In this document: in pieces, positions 55,479 through 63,858 of the stretch
Layout: every line of letters begins with the position of its first letter
Numbering within the stretch: position 1 is the first letter of the stretch
Origin: Clostridia bacterium
GTDB taxonomy: Bacteria; Bacillota; Clostridia; UMGS1810
Reading direction: 5' to 3'
DNA: 64,000 nt
Assembly: GCA_017481205.1 (NCBI GenBank)
Contig: JAFUPN010000021.1
Span: forward strand, 19,839 to 83,838
Position numbers and translations under genes: made by a program
Notes under the pieces: generated by a model
The model's input: the letters and a program-made list of their open reading frames with translations, nothing else
Databases searched by the model: none
What the model was told of the DNA's origin: nothing

Positions 55479-56897
55479 TCACCTCCTGATTATAATACGC
55501 TCGCCGCCGGTGGTTTTTGCAGACCAGGTGGGGTACCATTTATTTCCGTTTTTTGAATAGGCAATAGTAAGCTCTGTGATAGTGCTGTTTTCCATACGAT
55601 TATCGGCAAACATACGGTCAATGGCATTTATTGCCGAGCCGTTTCCGAAATAGTCATTAGTTGTGCGGAAGCTGTTGAAAAGCTGTCTGTATTCAACAAT
55701 TTTTCCTTCGGCAACGGTTATTTCTATACTGTGGCTCAGCTTGCTGTGAACCTTGTTTGCCGAGATATTACTTATTGCCTGGTAGCCATCTACATAATAA
55801 TCCATTGTTATATAAAAATTTTTGCCGTTTGCACGTATGTCTGAGGTAAGGTTGATGTTCAGCTCCTCATTGGGGAAGGCATTGTCCCACAGTGTGTTTA
55901 CAAATTCTATACACGCAATGAATATGTCATGCTGAGATGTGCTTGCACTGTTTGTAAGAGTAATCCCCTTTGTGTTGTCAAGTGCTTTGTATTCCAGCAA
56001 GCCGTTTTCATGAATTTTTATGCTGCTGTAGTTTTCTACATACACTGCGGTGTTGTTGCTGTCAAGATACTTACGTATGTTAGTGGTGTTGTAGCCAAAG
56101 GAGCTGAGTATATTTTCAGACATTTCTGTATCGTTGTATACATCCTTTGTCAGATTTACGCTTTCGATAACAGGAAGCTTTGACTCTTCAAGAAGCAGTG
56201 TTACCGTGGGGTCAAGGACAATCTTCTGCTCTACGGATTCATCACTGCTTTTGTCAAAATTCAGCTCAAAGGAATAGGGCAGCATATTTATGGAATCTAT
56301 AGCGTATTTTTCTATCATGGAAGTAAATTCGCCGTAAGAAAAGCTGACATTTGCTTTGTAAATATCCTGAGTATTGTAATCCTTGATATATATATTGAGA
56401 GTTTCATCATTTTTTTCGGATACGGATATTATAAAATCCTTTACTGTCCCCGGCAGTCCCGGTACAGGGACAATATCAAGTATGCCCCATAGCAGGTTTG
56501 AGTCATATATGATAGGGTATGACACATAAGCAGATTTCCCCTTAAGAGAGCTGTTCCATTCTGCAGGGTTTGCAACGGTAAATTCTGCAGATGATATACT
56601 GCTTTTGAATATATCAAGAACAGACGGAATTATGTCATTGTACTGAGTAGACGTGTGAGTATAAAGATTTCGCTGTTCGTTATTATTTACAATGATTCTC
56701 TGGGGGTAGGATATATTTTCCTTTGAAAGATAATAAGATTTGTTTTTGGATTCAAAATCAAAAAAATTTGTTATATTAGAAAAAAAATTATAGCCGTCTG
56801 ACCATAATTTTCCGCTAATCCAAATATTCAATGTAAGAACTATGCTGCTTACTATGAGAAGCCCAAGTAAGCAGCTTTTAATGCGTTCCTTAATCAT
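55479..56897 (-). CDS. yycH: WalRK regulatory protein YycH-like
   Basis: A 472-residue membrane-anchored protein with one N-terminal segment (about residues 8-28, SCLLGLLIVSSIVLTLNIWIS) and a large extracytoplasmic domain rich in beta strands. Features such as the final GNKWYPTWSAKTTGGERIIIRR and placement between the walK region and yycI support YycH. In Bacillus the pair YycH-YycI modulates WalK at the membrane. Only a weak ribosome site (GAGG) precedes the ATG. Confidence 0.75.
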   Translation of the reverse strand: MIKERIKSCLLGLLIVSSIVLTLNIWISGKLWSDGYNFFSNITNFFDFESKNKSYYLSKENISYPQRIIVNNNEQRNLYTHTSTQYNDIIPSVLDIFKSSISSAEFTVANPAEWNSSLKGKSAYVSYPIIYDSNLLWGILDIVPVPGLPGTVKDFIISVSEKNDETLNIYIKDYNTQDIYKANVSFSYGEFTSMIEKYAIDSINMLPYSFELNFDKSSDESVEQKIVLDPTVTLLLEESKLPVIESVNLTKDVYNDTEMSENILSSFGYNTTNIRKYLDSNNTAVYVENYSSIKIHENGLLEYKALDNTKGITLTNSASTSQHDIFIACIEFVNTLWDNAFPNEELNINLTSDIRANGKNFYITMDYYVDGYQAISNISANKVHSKLSHSIEITVAEGKIVEYRQLFNSFRTTNDYFGNGSAINAIDRMFADNRMENSTITELTIAYSKNGNKWYPTWSAKTTGGERIIIRR

Positions 56898-56917
56898 AAT
56901 AGCCTCACATCAGCATA

Positions 56918-57424
56918 TCAACCGAAAATCTGAGATATACCTACACCAAAAGACTTGATTTTGTCAACAAATCCGAGGTTGAGAGTTATTTCCATTTTGA
57001 TAACCTCTGTTCCGGATGTGTTTGAAGCAACAACCATAATGTTATTTTTTCCTGCATTAAGGTTGACAGACTGTGCATACAGTCCGCTTGCACCTACTGT
57101 TGACTGCATAATCTCTCCGGATTCGGAAACCATCTTTTCGTATTTATCTGTGCCGCTGTTGTAGGAGTAGAGAGTAACAGCAGTACCTGACTGTGCAACT
57201 GCCGAGATTACATATGATTTTGTGGTAGTTGCAGAAACCAGCGTCGATGGATTTTTGATAGATATAATACCGCTTGCTGTTCCGCTGTAATTTGCGGGCA
57301 GGGCGCCCTCTGCGGAAGTTGAATATATAATGGTGTTATCCTCGGTGTCGGCAAGAGAGATAACCGGAGTCATCAATACAAAAGCTGTTACAATCAAAGA
57401 TAAAAACATTTTTGATTTTTTCAT
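56918..57424 (-). CDS. Small secreted protein inside the WalRK operon, function unknown
   Basis: A 168-residue exported protein starting at ATG 57424 behind GAGGTG; a GTG at 57439 is in frame but has no site. Signal peptide KKSKMFLSLIVTAFVLMTPVISLA. The mature part is Ser/Thr/Gly-rich with a likely single Ig-like beta sandwich (about residues 45-145; SYVISAVAQSGTAVTLYSYN, LNAGKNNIMVVASNTSGTEV), then a short helix IKSFGVGISQIFG at the C-terminus. I do not recognise it. It is inserted between walK (145 nt gap after it) and yycH (20 nt), so it may be an envelope factor linked to wall homeostasis. Confidence 0.72.
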   Translation of the reverse strand: MKKSKMFLSLIVTAFVLMTPVISLADTEDNTIIYSTSAEGALPANYSGTASGIISIKNPSTLVSATTTKSYVISAVAQSGTAVTLYSYNSGTDKYEKMVSESGEIMQSTVGASGLYAQSVNLNAGKNNIMVVASNTSGTEVIKMEITLNLGFVDKIKSFGVGISQIFG

Positions 57425-57584
57425 AGTTATACACCTCACTTATTTGGTTGATTTTTGCACATGCTCAAATGTACACTTATAATTCTATGCTTACATTATA
57501 CATTATCAATATTACAGCCATGTTACAGAAAGTTTAAATTGTAATAACATTATGCGATTTTTTAGTCCTTTTTTAGTGGATTAA

Positions 57585-59384
57585 TCAAAATTCACTGCTT
57601 TTGCCATTATCATTTCCTATGATTGGCAGAGTTATCATCACATCTGTTCCGTAATCGGGAACACTGGATATAGTGATGGTGCCTCCGTGAGCTTCGACAA
57701 TTTCCTTTGCAATTGCAAGTCCGAGTCCTGTGCCGCCCATCTGTCTGGAGCGTGCCTTGTCTACACGGTAAAAGCGCTCAAAAATGTGCTTGAGGCTTTC
57801 CTCGGGGATGCCTATTCCCGTATCCTTGACCTTAATTATAATGGAATTGTACATATACACGGTGGATATAAATATACTGCCGCCTTCCGGAGTGTATTTG
57901 ATGGCGTTGGTAATTATATTGGTCAGAACCTGCTCAATTCTGTCAATATTGCCATAATATGCCGGAAGGGCATTTGTCGGGTCGTATATAAGCTTCTGTC
58001 CCTTTTCATCGCCATACCTTTTAAGGCGCTTCAGTGTGTCTTCAATAAGCTCGCTTACAGAAAAATAATCCTTGTGCATATCGTTAATTCCGTAATCAAG
58101 TCTTGACAGCAGCAAAAGGTCCTTTACAAGTCGCGTCATTCTGTCGGTTTCGCTGTTGATTGTCTCTAAGAAGCTTTCAAGCATTTCCTTGTCAATATCC
58201 TCGTCGGAGAGAATTTCAAGAAGGGTTTCGGTATAGCTCTTAACCGTGGTAAGAGGGGTTCGCAGCTCGTGAGACACATTTGCCACAAATTCGCGTCTGG
58301 AGTTTTCCAGTCGCTGTTGTTCGGTGACATCCTGAATAACCGCTACAAGACCGCTGCTCTTTTTGTTAGTTTTAAACGGGGCAAAATATACACATAGCTG
58401 AGCTCCGTTGATACTGAGTATGCGCTCTGTTTTTTCGTAATTTCCCAGCACGGATATCTGGGTTATGGTTATGTCACATTCCGCAAACAGCTCGTCAAAC
58501 GTTGGAAAATTTCCGCTTTCTATACCCATGAGCTTTCTTGCCACCGGGTTTATGTGTATTATGCTTCCCTCACGGTCGAAAGCTATGATACCGTCTGTCA
58601 TGTATCTTAGGATTGTTTCTACCTTGTCTTTTTCGCTCTGTATAACATTAAGGGTAACCTTAAGCTCCTGCGCCATCTGATTGAAGGTTTCCGTAAGCTT
58701 GCCTATCTCGTCGCTTCCTGTTACTTCGATTTCAGACTCAAAGTCACCGGATGCAATTTTCTTTGATTTCTGTGTAAGTGACTGTATAGGAGCCAGGATT
58801 GTTTTTGACAGCAGAATTGCAAACAAAAGGGATATCGCCAGTGCCATAAGCATGGATGATAGCATTATGGAAAAAATACTGCTGATAATGCTGTTTGATT
58901 CTTCCTTGGTATCCCGTATATATATGATATATTTTATCTCACTGTCTTTTTCGATAGGCACGGCATAATCCATATAGGGTAGGACATTGTTTACCTCATC
59001 GCCACATTCACCGTTCATTGCAGTGATGATATTAGTACTGATATCAATGGATTGCGCCAGTGCTTCATTGGAGCTGCATCCCGGTATGGGCTTGCCGGTT
59101 TCTCCGTCCAGTATATACACATTTCGGAAGGAGTCTATACCTATTTGTACAGAATAATATGAAGTAACATTTGTATAGATATCATTAGCCGCCGTTTCGC
59201 TGTATACAGCTTCACTGAGAAGAGAGGTATATTCCTCGCTGAATACAACTGACATCAGATTTTTAAATTCATTGTGATAATAAGCATCTGTACTGTTCAC
59301 CATAAATGTGCTGATAAATATTACAACAGACAGGGTCAGGAGAACAAACATCAGCGTTATTTTAAATCTTATACTCTTAAACAT
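57585..59384 (-). CDS. walK: Sensor histidine kinase WalK
   Basis: A 599-residue membrane kinase. Two membrane segments (about residues 10-29 and 170-195) frame an extracytoplasmic sensor. Then come HAMP (about 195-250), PAS (IVAFDREGSIIHINPVARKLMGIE), the HisKA dimerisation helix with phospho-His in VSHELRTPLTTVKSY (about 370-384), and the ATPase domain: N box TNAIKYTPEGG, G1 DTGIGIPEE, F box, G2 GGTGLGLAI. Gene order walR-walK-yycH-yycI marks the essential cell-wall-metabolism system of Firmicutes. The gene starts 6 nt after walR. Confidence 0.93.
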   Translation of the reverse strand: MFKSIRFKITLMFVLLTLSVVIFISTFMVNSTDAYYHNEFKNLMSVVFSEEYTSLLSEAVYSETAANDIYTNVTSYYSVQIGIDSFRNVYILDGETGKPIPGCSSNEALAQSIDISTNIITAMNGECGDEVNNVLPYMDYAVPIEKDSEIKYIIYIRDTKEESNSIISSIFSIMLSSMLMALAISLLFAILLSKTILAPIQSLTQKSKKIASGDFESEIEVTGSDEIGKLTETFNQMAQELKVTLNVIQSEKDKVETILRYMTDGIIAFDREGSIIHINPVARKLMGIESGNFPTFDELFAECDITITQISVLGNYEKTERILSINGAQLCVYFAPFKTNKKSSGLVAVIQDVTEQQRLENSRREFVANVSHELRTPLTTVKSYTETLLEILSDEDIDKEMLESFLETINSETDRMTRLVKDLLLLSRLDYGINDMHKDYFSVSELIEDTLKRLKRYGDEKGQKLIYDPTNALPAYYGNIDRIEQVLTNIITNAIKYTPEGGSIFISTVYMYNSIIIKVKDTGIGIPEESLKHIFERFYRVDKARSRQMGGTGLGLAIAKEIVEAHGGTITISSVPDYGTDVMITLPIIGNDNGKSSEF

Positions 59385-59390
59385 CTGAAA

Positions 59391-60080
59391 TTACGCTCCG
59401 AAATAATATCCGACTCCTCTTTTGGTCATAATAAATGTTGGTACACTTGGGTTGTCTTCGATTTTTTCGCGGAGCCGTCTTATGGTAACATCCACGGTAC
59501 GTACATCTCCGTAGAATTCATAGTCCCACACCTTGTTGAGAAGAACCTCTCTGGTAAAAATTTTTCCTCTACGCACTGCCAAAAATTTGAGCAGCTCAAA
59601 TTCTCTGAATGTCAGGTCAATGGAAGTGTTCTGCTTGCGCACCTCATATTTTTCGGTATCTATCACCAGGTCGCCGAACTGAAGTATTTTTGACTCTGCG
59701 TCGGGCTGGGTGGTAAGCTGGGTTCTACGCAGGTTTGCCTTAACTCTTGCCATAAGCTCTCTAAGGCTGAAGGGCTTTGTAATATAGTCGTCTGCCCCAA
59801 GCTCAAGACCTAGAACCTTGTCAACTTCCTCTTCACGGGCGGTCAGCATAATGATGGGTGTGGATATTGATTCTCTGAGCTTTTTGCAAACAGAGAAGCC
59901 GTCAAGCTTTGGCAACATCACATCCAGCAGTATAAGGTCAGGACATTCTCCCAGGGCTTTGTTTACTGCATCCTCGCCGTCATAAGCGGTAGAAACCTTG
60001 AATCCGTTTTTTTCAAGATTAAGTTTCAAAATATCTGATATGGATTTTTCATCCTCTACTACAAGTATTAAATTGCTCAT
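59391..60080 (-). CDS. walR: Response regulator WalR
   Basis: A 229-residue OmpR-type regulator. Receiver: acidic pocket Glu/Asp in VVEDEKSIS, phospho-Asp in DLILLDVMLPKLDG (about residue 53), Thr in IMLTARE and Lys in YITKPFS. The C-terminal winged helix contains IDLTFREFELLKFLAVRRGKIFTREVLLNKVWDYEFYGDVRTVDVTIRRLR. It controls genes for peptidoglycan remodelling. A GGAGGTG site lies 22 nt from the ATG, with a hairpin between (separate entry). Confidence 0.94.
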   Translation of the reverse strand: MSNLILVVEDEKSISDILKLNLEKNGFKVSTAYDGEDAVNKALGECPDLILLDVMLPKLDGFSVCKKLRESISTPIIMLTAREEEVDKVLGLELGADDYITKPFSLRELMARVKANLRRTQLTTQPDAESKILQFGDLVIDTEKYEVRKQNTSIDLTFREFELLKFLAVRRGKIFTREVLLNKVWDYEFYGDVRTVDVTIRRLREKIEDNPSVPTFIMTKRGVGYYFGA

Positions 60081-60085
60081 ATAGT

Positions 60086-60155
60086 AGGCTTTACAGCCTG
60101 TTCACCTCCGTAGTCATATTTATTTAATTTTACCATACATATATTAAAATGTCAA
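60086..60155 (-). promoter_or_regulatory. walR promoter and hairpin between ribosome site and start codon
   Basis: Minus strand: TTGACA (60155-60150), 17-nt spacer, TAAAAT (60132-60127). Downstream the SD GGAGGTG (60109-60103) is followed by a hairpin AGGCT-gtaa-AGCCT (60099-60086) and then ACTAT-ATG. With the hairpin folded, the effective spacing between SD and ATG is about 8 nt instead of 22, which is normal. No closer ribosome site is present. Confidence 0.7.
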
Positions 60156-60224
60156 AGAAATTTATAGGTTTTGTAAAATTATTTAATAAAAAGAAATTTT
60201 TTGAATTTTTTTTCAAAAAAGGTA

Positions 60225-60253
60225 TTGACAATTTCAAAATCTTGTAGTATCAT
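60225..60253 (+). promoter_or_regulatory. Promoter of the tRNA pair
   Basis: TTGACA (60225-60230), 17-nt spacer, TATCAT (60248-60253), 22 nt before tRNA-Arg. Confidence 0.72.
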
Positions 60254-60275
60254 ATAGGAGTTGAGTATGAAGCTT

Positions 60276-60352
60276 GTCTCCGTAGCTCAGCAGGATAGAG
60301 CGTTCGCCTCCTAAGCGAAAGGTCGCGCGTTCGAATCGCGCCGGGGACGCCA
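60276..60352 (+). tRNA. tRNA-Arg (anticodon CCT)
   Basis: A 77-nt tRNA with encoded CCA. Acceptor stem GTCTCCG with CGGGGAC, D arm GCTC..GAGC, anticodon loop CTCCTAA (CCT), T arm CGCGCG..TTCGAAT..CGCGC. It decodes AGG. Confidence 0.95.
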
Positions 60353-60379
60353 ATTCCCACGGCATATATTTAAATAAAT

Positions 60380-60455
60380 CGGGGTGTAGCGCAGCTGGTA
60401 GCGCACTAGACTGGGGGTCTAGGGGCCGCAGGTTCAAGTCCTGTCACTCCGACCA
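60380..60455 (+). tRNA. tRNA-Pro (anticodon GGG)
   Basis: A 76-nt tRNA with encoded CCA. Acceptor CGGGGTG with CACTCCG (one G-T pair), anticodon stem CTAGA/TCTAG around loop CTGGGGG (anticodon GGG), T loop TTCAAGT. It decodes CCC and CCT. The integrase at 60605 lies next to its 3' end, so this tRNA is probably the attachment site of the following island. Confidence 0.95.
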
Positions 60456-60461
60456 TATCGT

Positions 60462-60508
60462 AAAACCGTATAAATGCTGACAAATTCAGTGTTTATGCGG
60501 TTTTTCAA
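60462..60508 (+). terminator. Terminator after tRNA-Pro
   Basis: AAAACCG.ATAAA..CTGA (60462-60480) pairs with TCAG..TTTAT.CGGTTTTT (60486-60505), 5-nt loop and T-run. Confidence 0.82.
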
Positions 60509-60604
60509 TTCCCAAATCAGAAAATTATAGTTCATAAAGTTTAAAAATATTTCAAAAAAATGCATATATGAAGTTGTCAAAAAGTTGTCAGAAATGTTTG
60601 AAAA

Positions 60605-61594
60605 TCATAAGTTAAAGTTATTCAGCTTGTTGGCAGTTTCTTCTTTTCTTTCATTTCGTATGTGTGTGTAAATTTGCCTTGTGAGATTTATGTCACTGTG
60701 ACCCATAAGCTCCTGGGCGTCTTTTACATCTACACCTGCTTCAAAGAGTATTGTAGCATATGCGTGTCTGAGCTGATGAGCCGTCAGATTGATGCCATAT
60801 GTATACTGATATTTTTTCCACCGGCAAGCAAGTTGACGTTTGGTGAGTGGTGTTCCGTCTTCGTTTCCGAACAAAAGACCTTTTTTATCTCTTGGGAGCT
60901 TGTCGGCAAGTCTATCCAAAAGGATAACGGTTCTTTTGCTGTTTTCGGTTTTGGTTCTGTCCTCAAGGACCGGGCGGTTTCCGTCGTGGATGACGTGCTT
61001 ATTTACAGTTATGGTCTTCTTATCGAAGTCGATATCTTTGTCTGCATCAATGGCTAAGGCTTCTGATACTCTCAGACCGGTATTTAATAAGAAGTAGGGA
61101 AGAAGGTCAAAGCCTGTATAATGCTTTTCAACTTCTTTTATTTCTTCTGTTGTGGGAAGCTCCCGTTGCTTTTTAGGAAGGTTTGCCGGGAGTCTGACAT
61201 CCTTTAGCGGATTGAACTTTACATATCCATGCAGCACTGCATAAGAAAAAATCATATTCAGAACACTTTTGTGGGTGGTTATTGTCTTTTTATAGAAGTT
61301 TTGTAATATAAGATTGTTTAGGAATACATTGATTTCAAGTGCTGTCAGCTTGGTGATATCTTTGCAGTCGGCAAAATAATCAAGGATTCTGTCGTAAGCT
61401 GCTCTTGTGCTTTTGTTGTAGGTGATGTGACTTATCTTTTCCCGGTACTCATCATTCCATCTTTCGGCTACTGATTTAAAGGATTTTCCTTCAGCTTCTT
61501 CTTTTTCAAAATTCAGGAGCTGAGCGTTAATATCTTTTATGGCTTCCCGCTGTATTGATATAATACATGTGACCCATAAAAAATAAAAAATCAA
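60605..61594 (-). pseudogene. Tyrosine integrase truncated at the N-terminus by an IS
   Basis: A frame of 329 codons whose catalytic half is complete: Arg in NTGLRVSEAL (about residue 167-176), HQLRHAYATI (His-x2-Arg), LMGHSDI (His) and the nucleophile Tyr in RQIYTHI. The N-terminal SAM-like core (KSTRAAYDRILDYFADCKDIT...FYKKTITTHKSVLNMIFSYAV) is present, but the arm-binding domain is mostly lost: the frame runs upstream into the IS end (TTG, no ribosome site), and only its last helix QREAIKDINAQLLNFEKE remains. No rest of this domain is found beyond the IS. It once integrated an element into tRNA-Pro. Confidence 0.8.
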
Positions 61595-62725
61595 AATTCA
61601 ATGTGATATAATGTTTTTTGCGCGAAAACATATACGAAAGGAATTTTGATTTTCTATGAACATTGTAACACAAAAAGCAAAGAAACGTCAACGTATAATT
61701 GAATATTCTTTAAAATATGGTAAAAGCAAAGCTTCAAGGAAGTACAAAGAACCATTAAGTAATATAAAACGCTGGAGCAAGAGATATGACGGTACGTGGC
61801 AGAGCTTAAAGGATAAATCAAGGCAACCGCACAGTCATCCAAAGCAGCACACAATATTTGAAGAAGCAATAATAACAGAAGTCTGGCAGAAACACGGACG
61901 AAAAGGAATAGATTATGTGTATTGCATATTGGTGCAGGAAAAAGGATATACACGCTCCCAAGGCGGACTTTTTCATGCTTTAAGGCGATTGGGATTGATA
62001 GAAAAGCCAAAGAAAAAAGGACGAAGGAATTATCGACAGTGTACAGCGTGCGAAATACCGGGAGAAAAAGTTCAGATTGATGTAAAAGTGGTTCCGTCTT
62101 ATTGTATCAGAGGCAAGCTGAGAAGGGATGAGAAAAACCTTTATCAATGAACAGCAATAGATGAATGTACAAGAGCAAGGTACGTTCATATATTTGAAGA
62201 ACACACACCGGAAAATTCGGTTAAATTTCTTGAAATGTTTTTAAAGTGGTTTCCGTTTGAGGTGATGTGTATTCAGACTGATAACGGAACGGAATTCACC
62301 TATAAATTCATCAGTGACGAAATAAAGTGTCCGTTTGAAATAAAACTATCCGAGTTAGGTATAGAACACCGATTAATAAAGCCAAGAACACCTTGGCACA
62401 ATGGTAAGGTAGAAAGAAGCCACAGAATGGATCAGAGATATTTTTATGATTGGGAATACTTTAAAGAAACAGATGAGGCTAATAAAAAGCTTAAAGAGCA
62501 TATGAAATGGACAAATAACAAACCTATGAGGATATTTAAAGGCAAGAGCCCTATGCACAAATTACAAGATTACATATGGCTCATATGAATGTAAATATTT
62601 TGTGGATAGTATGGAAAAGTCGTTGACTTTACCACACTACCCACAAAAACTACTGCTACTACTGCCAAAAAAACATATATACAAAATACATTGAATTATT
62701 TTTTTGATAAAAATGGACCATATGT
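61564..62725 (+). mobile_element. IS481-like insertion sequence
   Basis: About 1.16 kb carrying one transposase frame. Imperfect terminal arms ACATGTGACCCAT (61564-61576) and the reverse complement of 62713-62725, ACATATGGTCCAT, agree at 10 of 13 positions. The exact ends and any target duplication cannot be fixed. Behind the transposase is a long hairpin (62598-62605 TTTTGTGG with 62641-62648 CCACAAAA). The left end cuts the integrase gene. Confidence 0.65.
61656..62588 (+). pseudogene. IS481-family DDE transposase with one in-frame TGA
   Basis: A 311-codon frame, typical family length, preceded by AAAGGA. N-terminal helix-turn-helix (RIIEYSLKYGKSKASRKYKEPLSNIKRWSKRY), then the DDE core: first Asp in KVQIDVKVVP, second in IQTDNGTEF, Glu in TPWHNGKVERSHRMDQ. 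The frame is interrupted once by TGA at 62148-62150 inside LYQ-TGA-TAIDECTRARYVHIF; related transposases have Trp (TGG) there (YQWTAIDE). One G-to-A change explains it. The element is therefore probably inactive, unless the TGA is suppressed. Confidence 0.83.
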
Positions 62726-62769
62726 TTGACAACCGCAGAAAACAAATTATACAAAGATTTTCAAATTCA

Positions 62770-62839
62770 TTGACATTTCACGAATTTTAGTGTATAATAG
62801 TATTGGATAAGTTGTATCGACATACAATATTCTCCAATA
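62770..62839 (+). promoter_or_regulatory. Promoter and palindromic operator of the XRE-Fic pair
   Basis: TTGACA (62770-62775), exact 17-nt spacer, TATAAT (62793-62798): a perfect consensus. Just downstream is a two-tier palindrome: TATTGGA (62801-62807)/TCCAATA (62833-62839) enclosing TTGTAT (62812-62817)/ATACAA (62822-62827). It covers the start of transcription and is the likely site for the XRE protein encoded next. It can also fold as an RNA hairpin in the leader. Confidence 0.78.
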
Positions 62840-62855
62840 CGGAACGGAGGTTAAT

Positions 62856-63173
62856 ATGATGATAAATTACAATAAATTATGGGACAAGCTTAAAGAAAAA
62901 GGAATTACAACATACACTATAAGACAAAAGGCATTAATACCACAAAGCACATTGACAAAACTAAAAATGTGTAGTGGTGCTACAATGGAAGAAATAGAAG
63001 AAAAATTACAAGAATATAAAGAAACTCACGACGGAAAAGATTTTATGTGTGATGTTTCTACTAAGACAATCGAGGATATTTGTCAACTGCTACAATGTCA
63101 ACCGCAAGATTTGATTGAATGGAAAGTTGATTTGAATCCTGAACTGTCATACGAAAACAGATTTAAGGAGTGA
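62856..63173 (+). CDS. XRE family helix-turn-helix regulator
   Basis: A 105-residue protein with a Cro/C1-type DNA-binding fold (NYNKLWDKLKEKGITTYTIRQKALIPQSTLTKLK) closed by the typical last helix IEDICQLLQCQPQDLIEW. A 25-residue insertion (GATMEEIEEKLQEYKETHDGKDFMCD) separates these parts, which in the usual HTH_26 type are adjacent. CGGAGG precedes the ATG. The Fic gene starts 5 nt after its stop, so the two form an operon resembling toxin-antitoxin or regulator-Fic pairs, probably autoregulated. Confidence 0.85.
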   Translation: MMINYNKLWDKLKEKGITTYTIRQKALIPQSTLTKLKMCSGATMEEIEEKLQEYKETHDGKDFMCDVSTKTIEDICQLLQCQPQDLIEWKVDLNPELSYENRFKE

Positions 63174-63178
63174 TTACA

Positions 63179-63811
63179 ATGCACGACACAGCTATAGAAA
63201 TGGCTAAAAGACTTTTAGTAGATAGTATTTGGAAATCTGCTAACCTTGAAGGTCTTGGAACTACATTCCCCAAAACCGAAGCTATTCTTGCTAATGCTCC
63301 AACGGAAACTAAGTCAGAAGAAGTATTATTCGTTATTAATATGAAAAGAGCTTGGCAATTCTTATTGGATAATTTAGATAGTCCTAACAACATAATGTTA
63401 CTGAGAGAATATAACAAGGTGGTTGGAGAATTGCTCTTCCGTAACAATGGAGAAATAAGAACTTTCCCTGTACAGATAGGCGGTACATCTTGGGAGCCTG
63501 AATTGCCTAATAGCGCAGTTATCATTGCAGACCTGCAAGAGATAGATTCTATTGATGATATAGAATTAAAGGCTTTAAAATTCTTCTGCTTTGTGGCAAG
63601 AACACAGATGTTTATTGACGGAAATAAACGAGTGGCACAGTTGATAGCCAATAAGATACTTATTGAAAATGATATTGGTATATTCCAAATACCGATTGAG
63701 AAATTGGAACAGTTTAAAATTCTCTTGATTGGATTTTATGAAACTGCTGACGATACCGCTATAATTGACTTTATGAAAGAGTCTTGTATTAAAAAAGTAT
63801 GGAAAGCATAA
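63179..63811 (+). CDS. Fic/DOC family protein with substituted catalytic histidine
   Basis: A 210-residue Fic-fold protein. The core motif usually reads HxFxDGN(G/K)R; here it is QMFIDGNKRVAQL (about residues 144-156), so the catalytic His is Gln while the phosphate-binding DGNKR is kept. Near the N-terminus SANLEG (about residues 22-27) matches the inhibitory (S/T)xxxE(G/N) motif of class II Fic proteins. It could be a catalytically dead or altered nucleotidyl transferase. The ATG at 63179 has GGAG in the XRE gene tail; a GTG at 63170 is too close. A terminator follows. Confidence 0.82.
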   Translation: MHDTAIEMAKRLLVDSIWKSANLEGLGTTFPKTEAILANAPTETKSEEVLFVINMKRAWQFLLDNLDSPNNIMLLREYNKVVGELLFRNNGEIRTFPVQIGGTSWEPELPNSAVIIADLQEIDSIDDIELKALKFFCFVARTQMFIDGNKRVAQLIANKILIENDIGIFQIPIEKLEQFKILLIGFYETADDTAIIDFMKESCIKKVWKA

Positions 63812-63814
63812 AAG

Positions 63815-63858
63815 AAGCACCTTCGGAGGATGCCTATTCCTCCGTTGGTGCTTTGTCT
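63815..63858 (+). terminator. Terminator after the Fic gene
   Basis: AAGCACC (63815-63821)/GGTGCTT (63847-63853) with an inner pair GGAGGA/TCCTCC (63825-63830, 63838-63843), then TGTCTTTT. In the remaining 140 bp of the window I see no supported feature. Confidence 0.8.

Noticed and set aside
60234..60437. Minus-strand open frame of 67 codons (LASPARFERATFRLGG type)
   Set aside because: It lies across the two tRNA genes in antisense. This string is a well-known artefact of tRNA-complement translation in databases.
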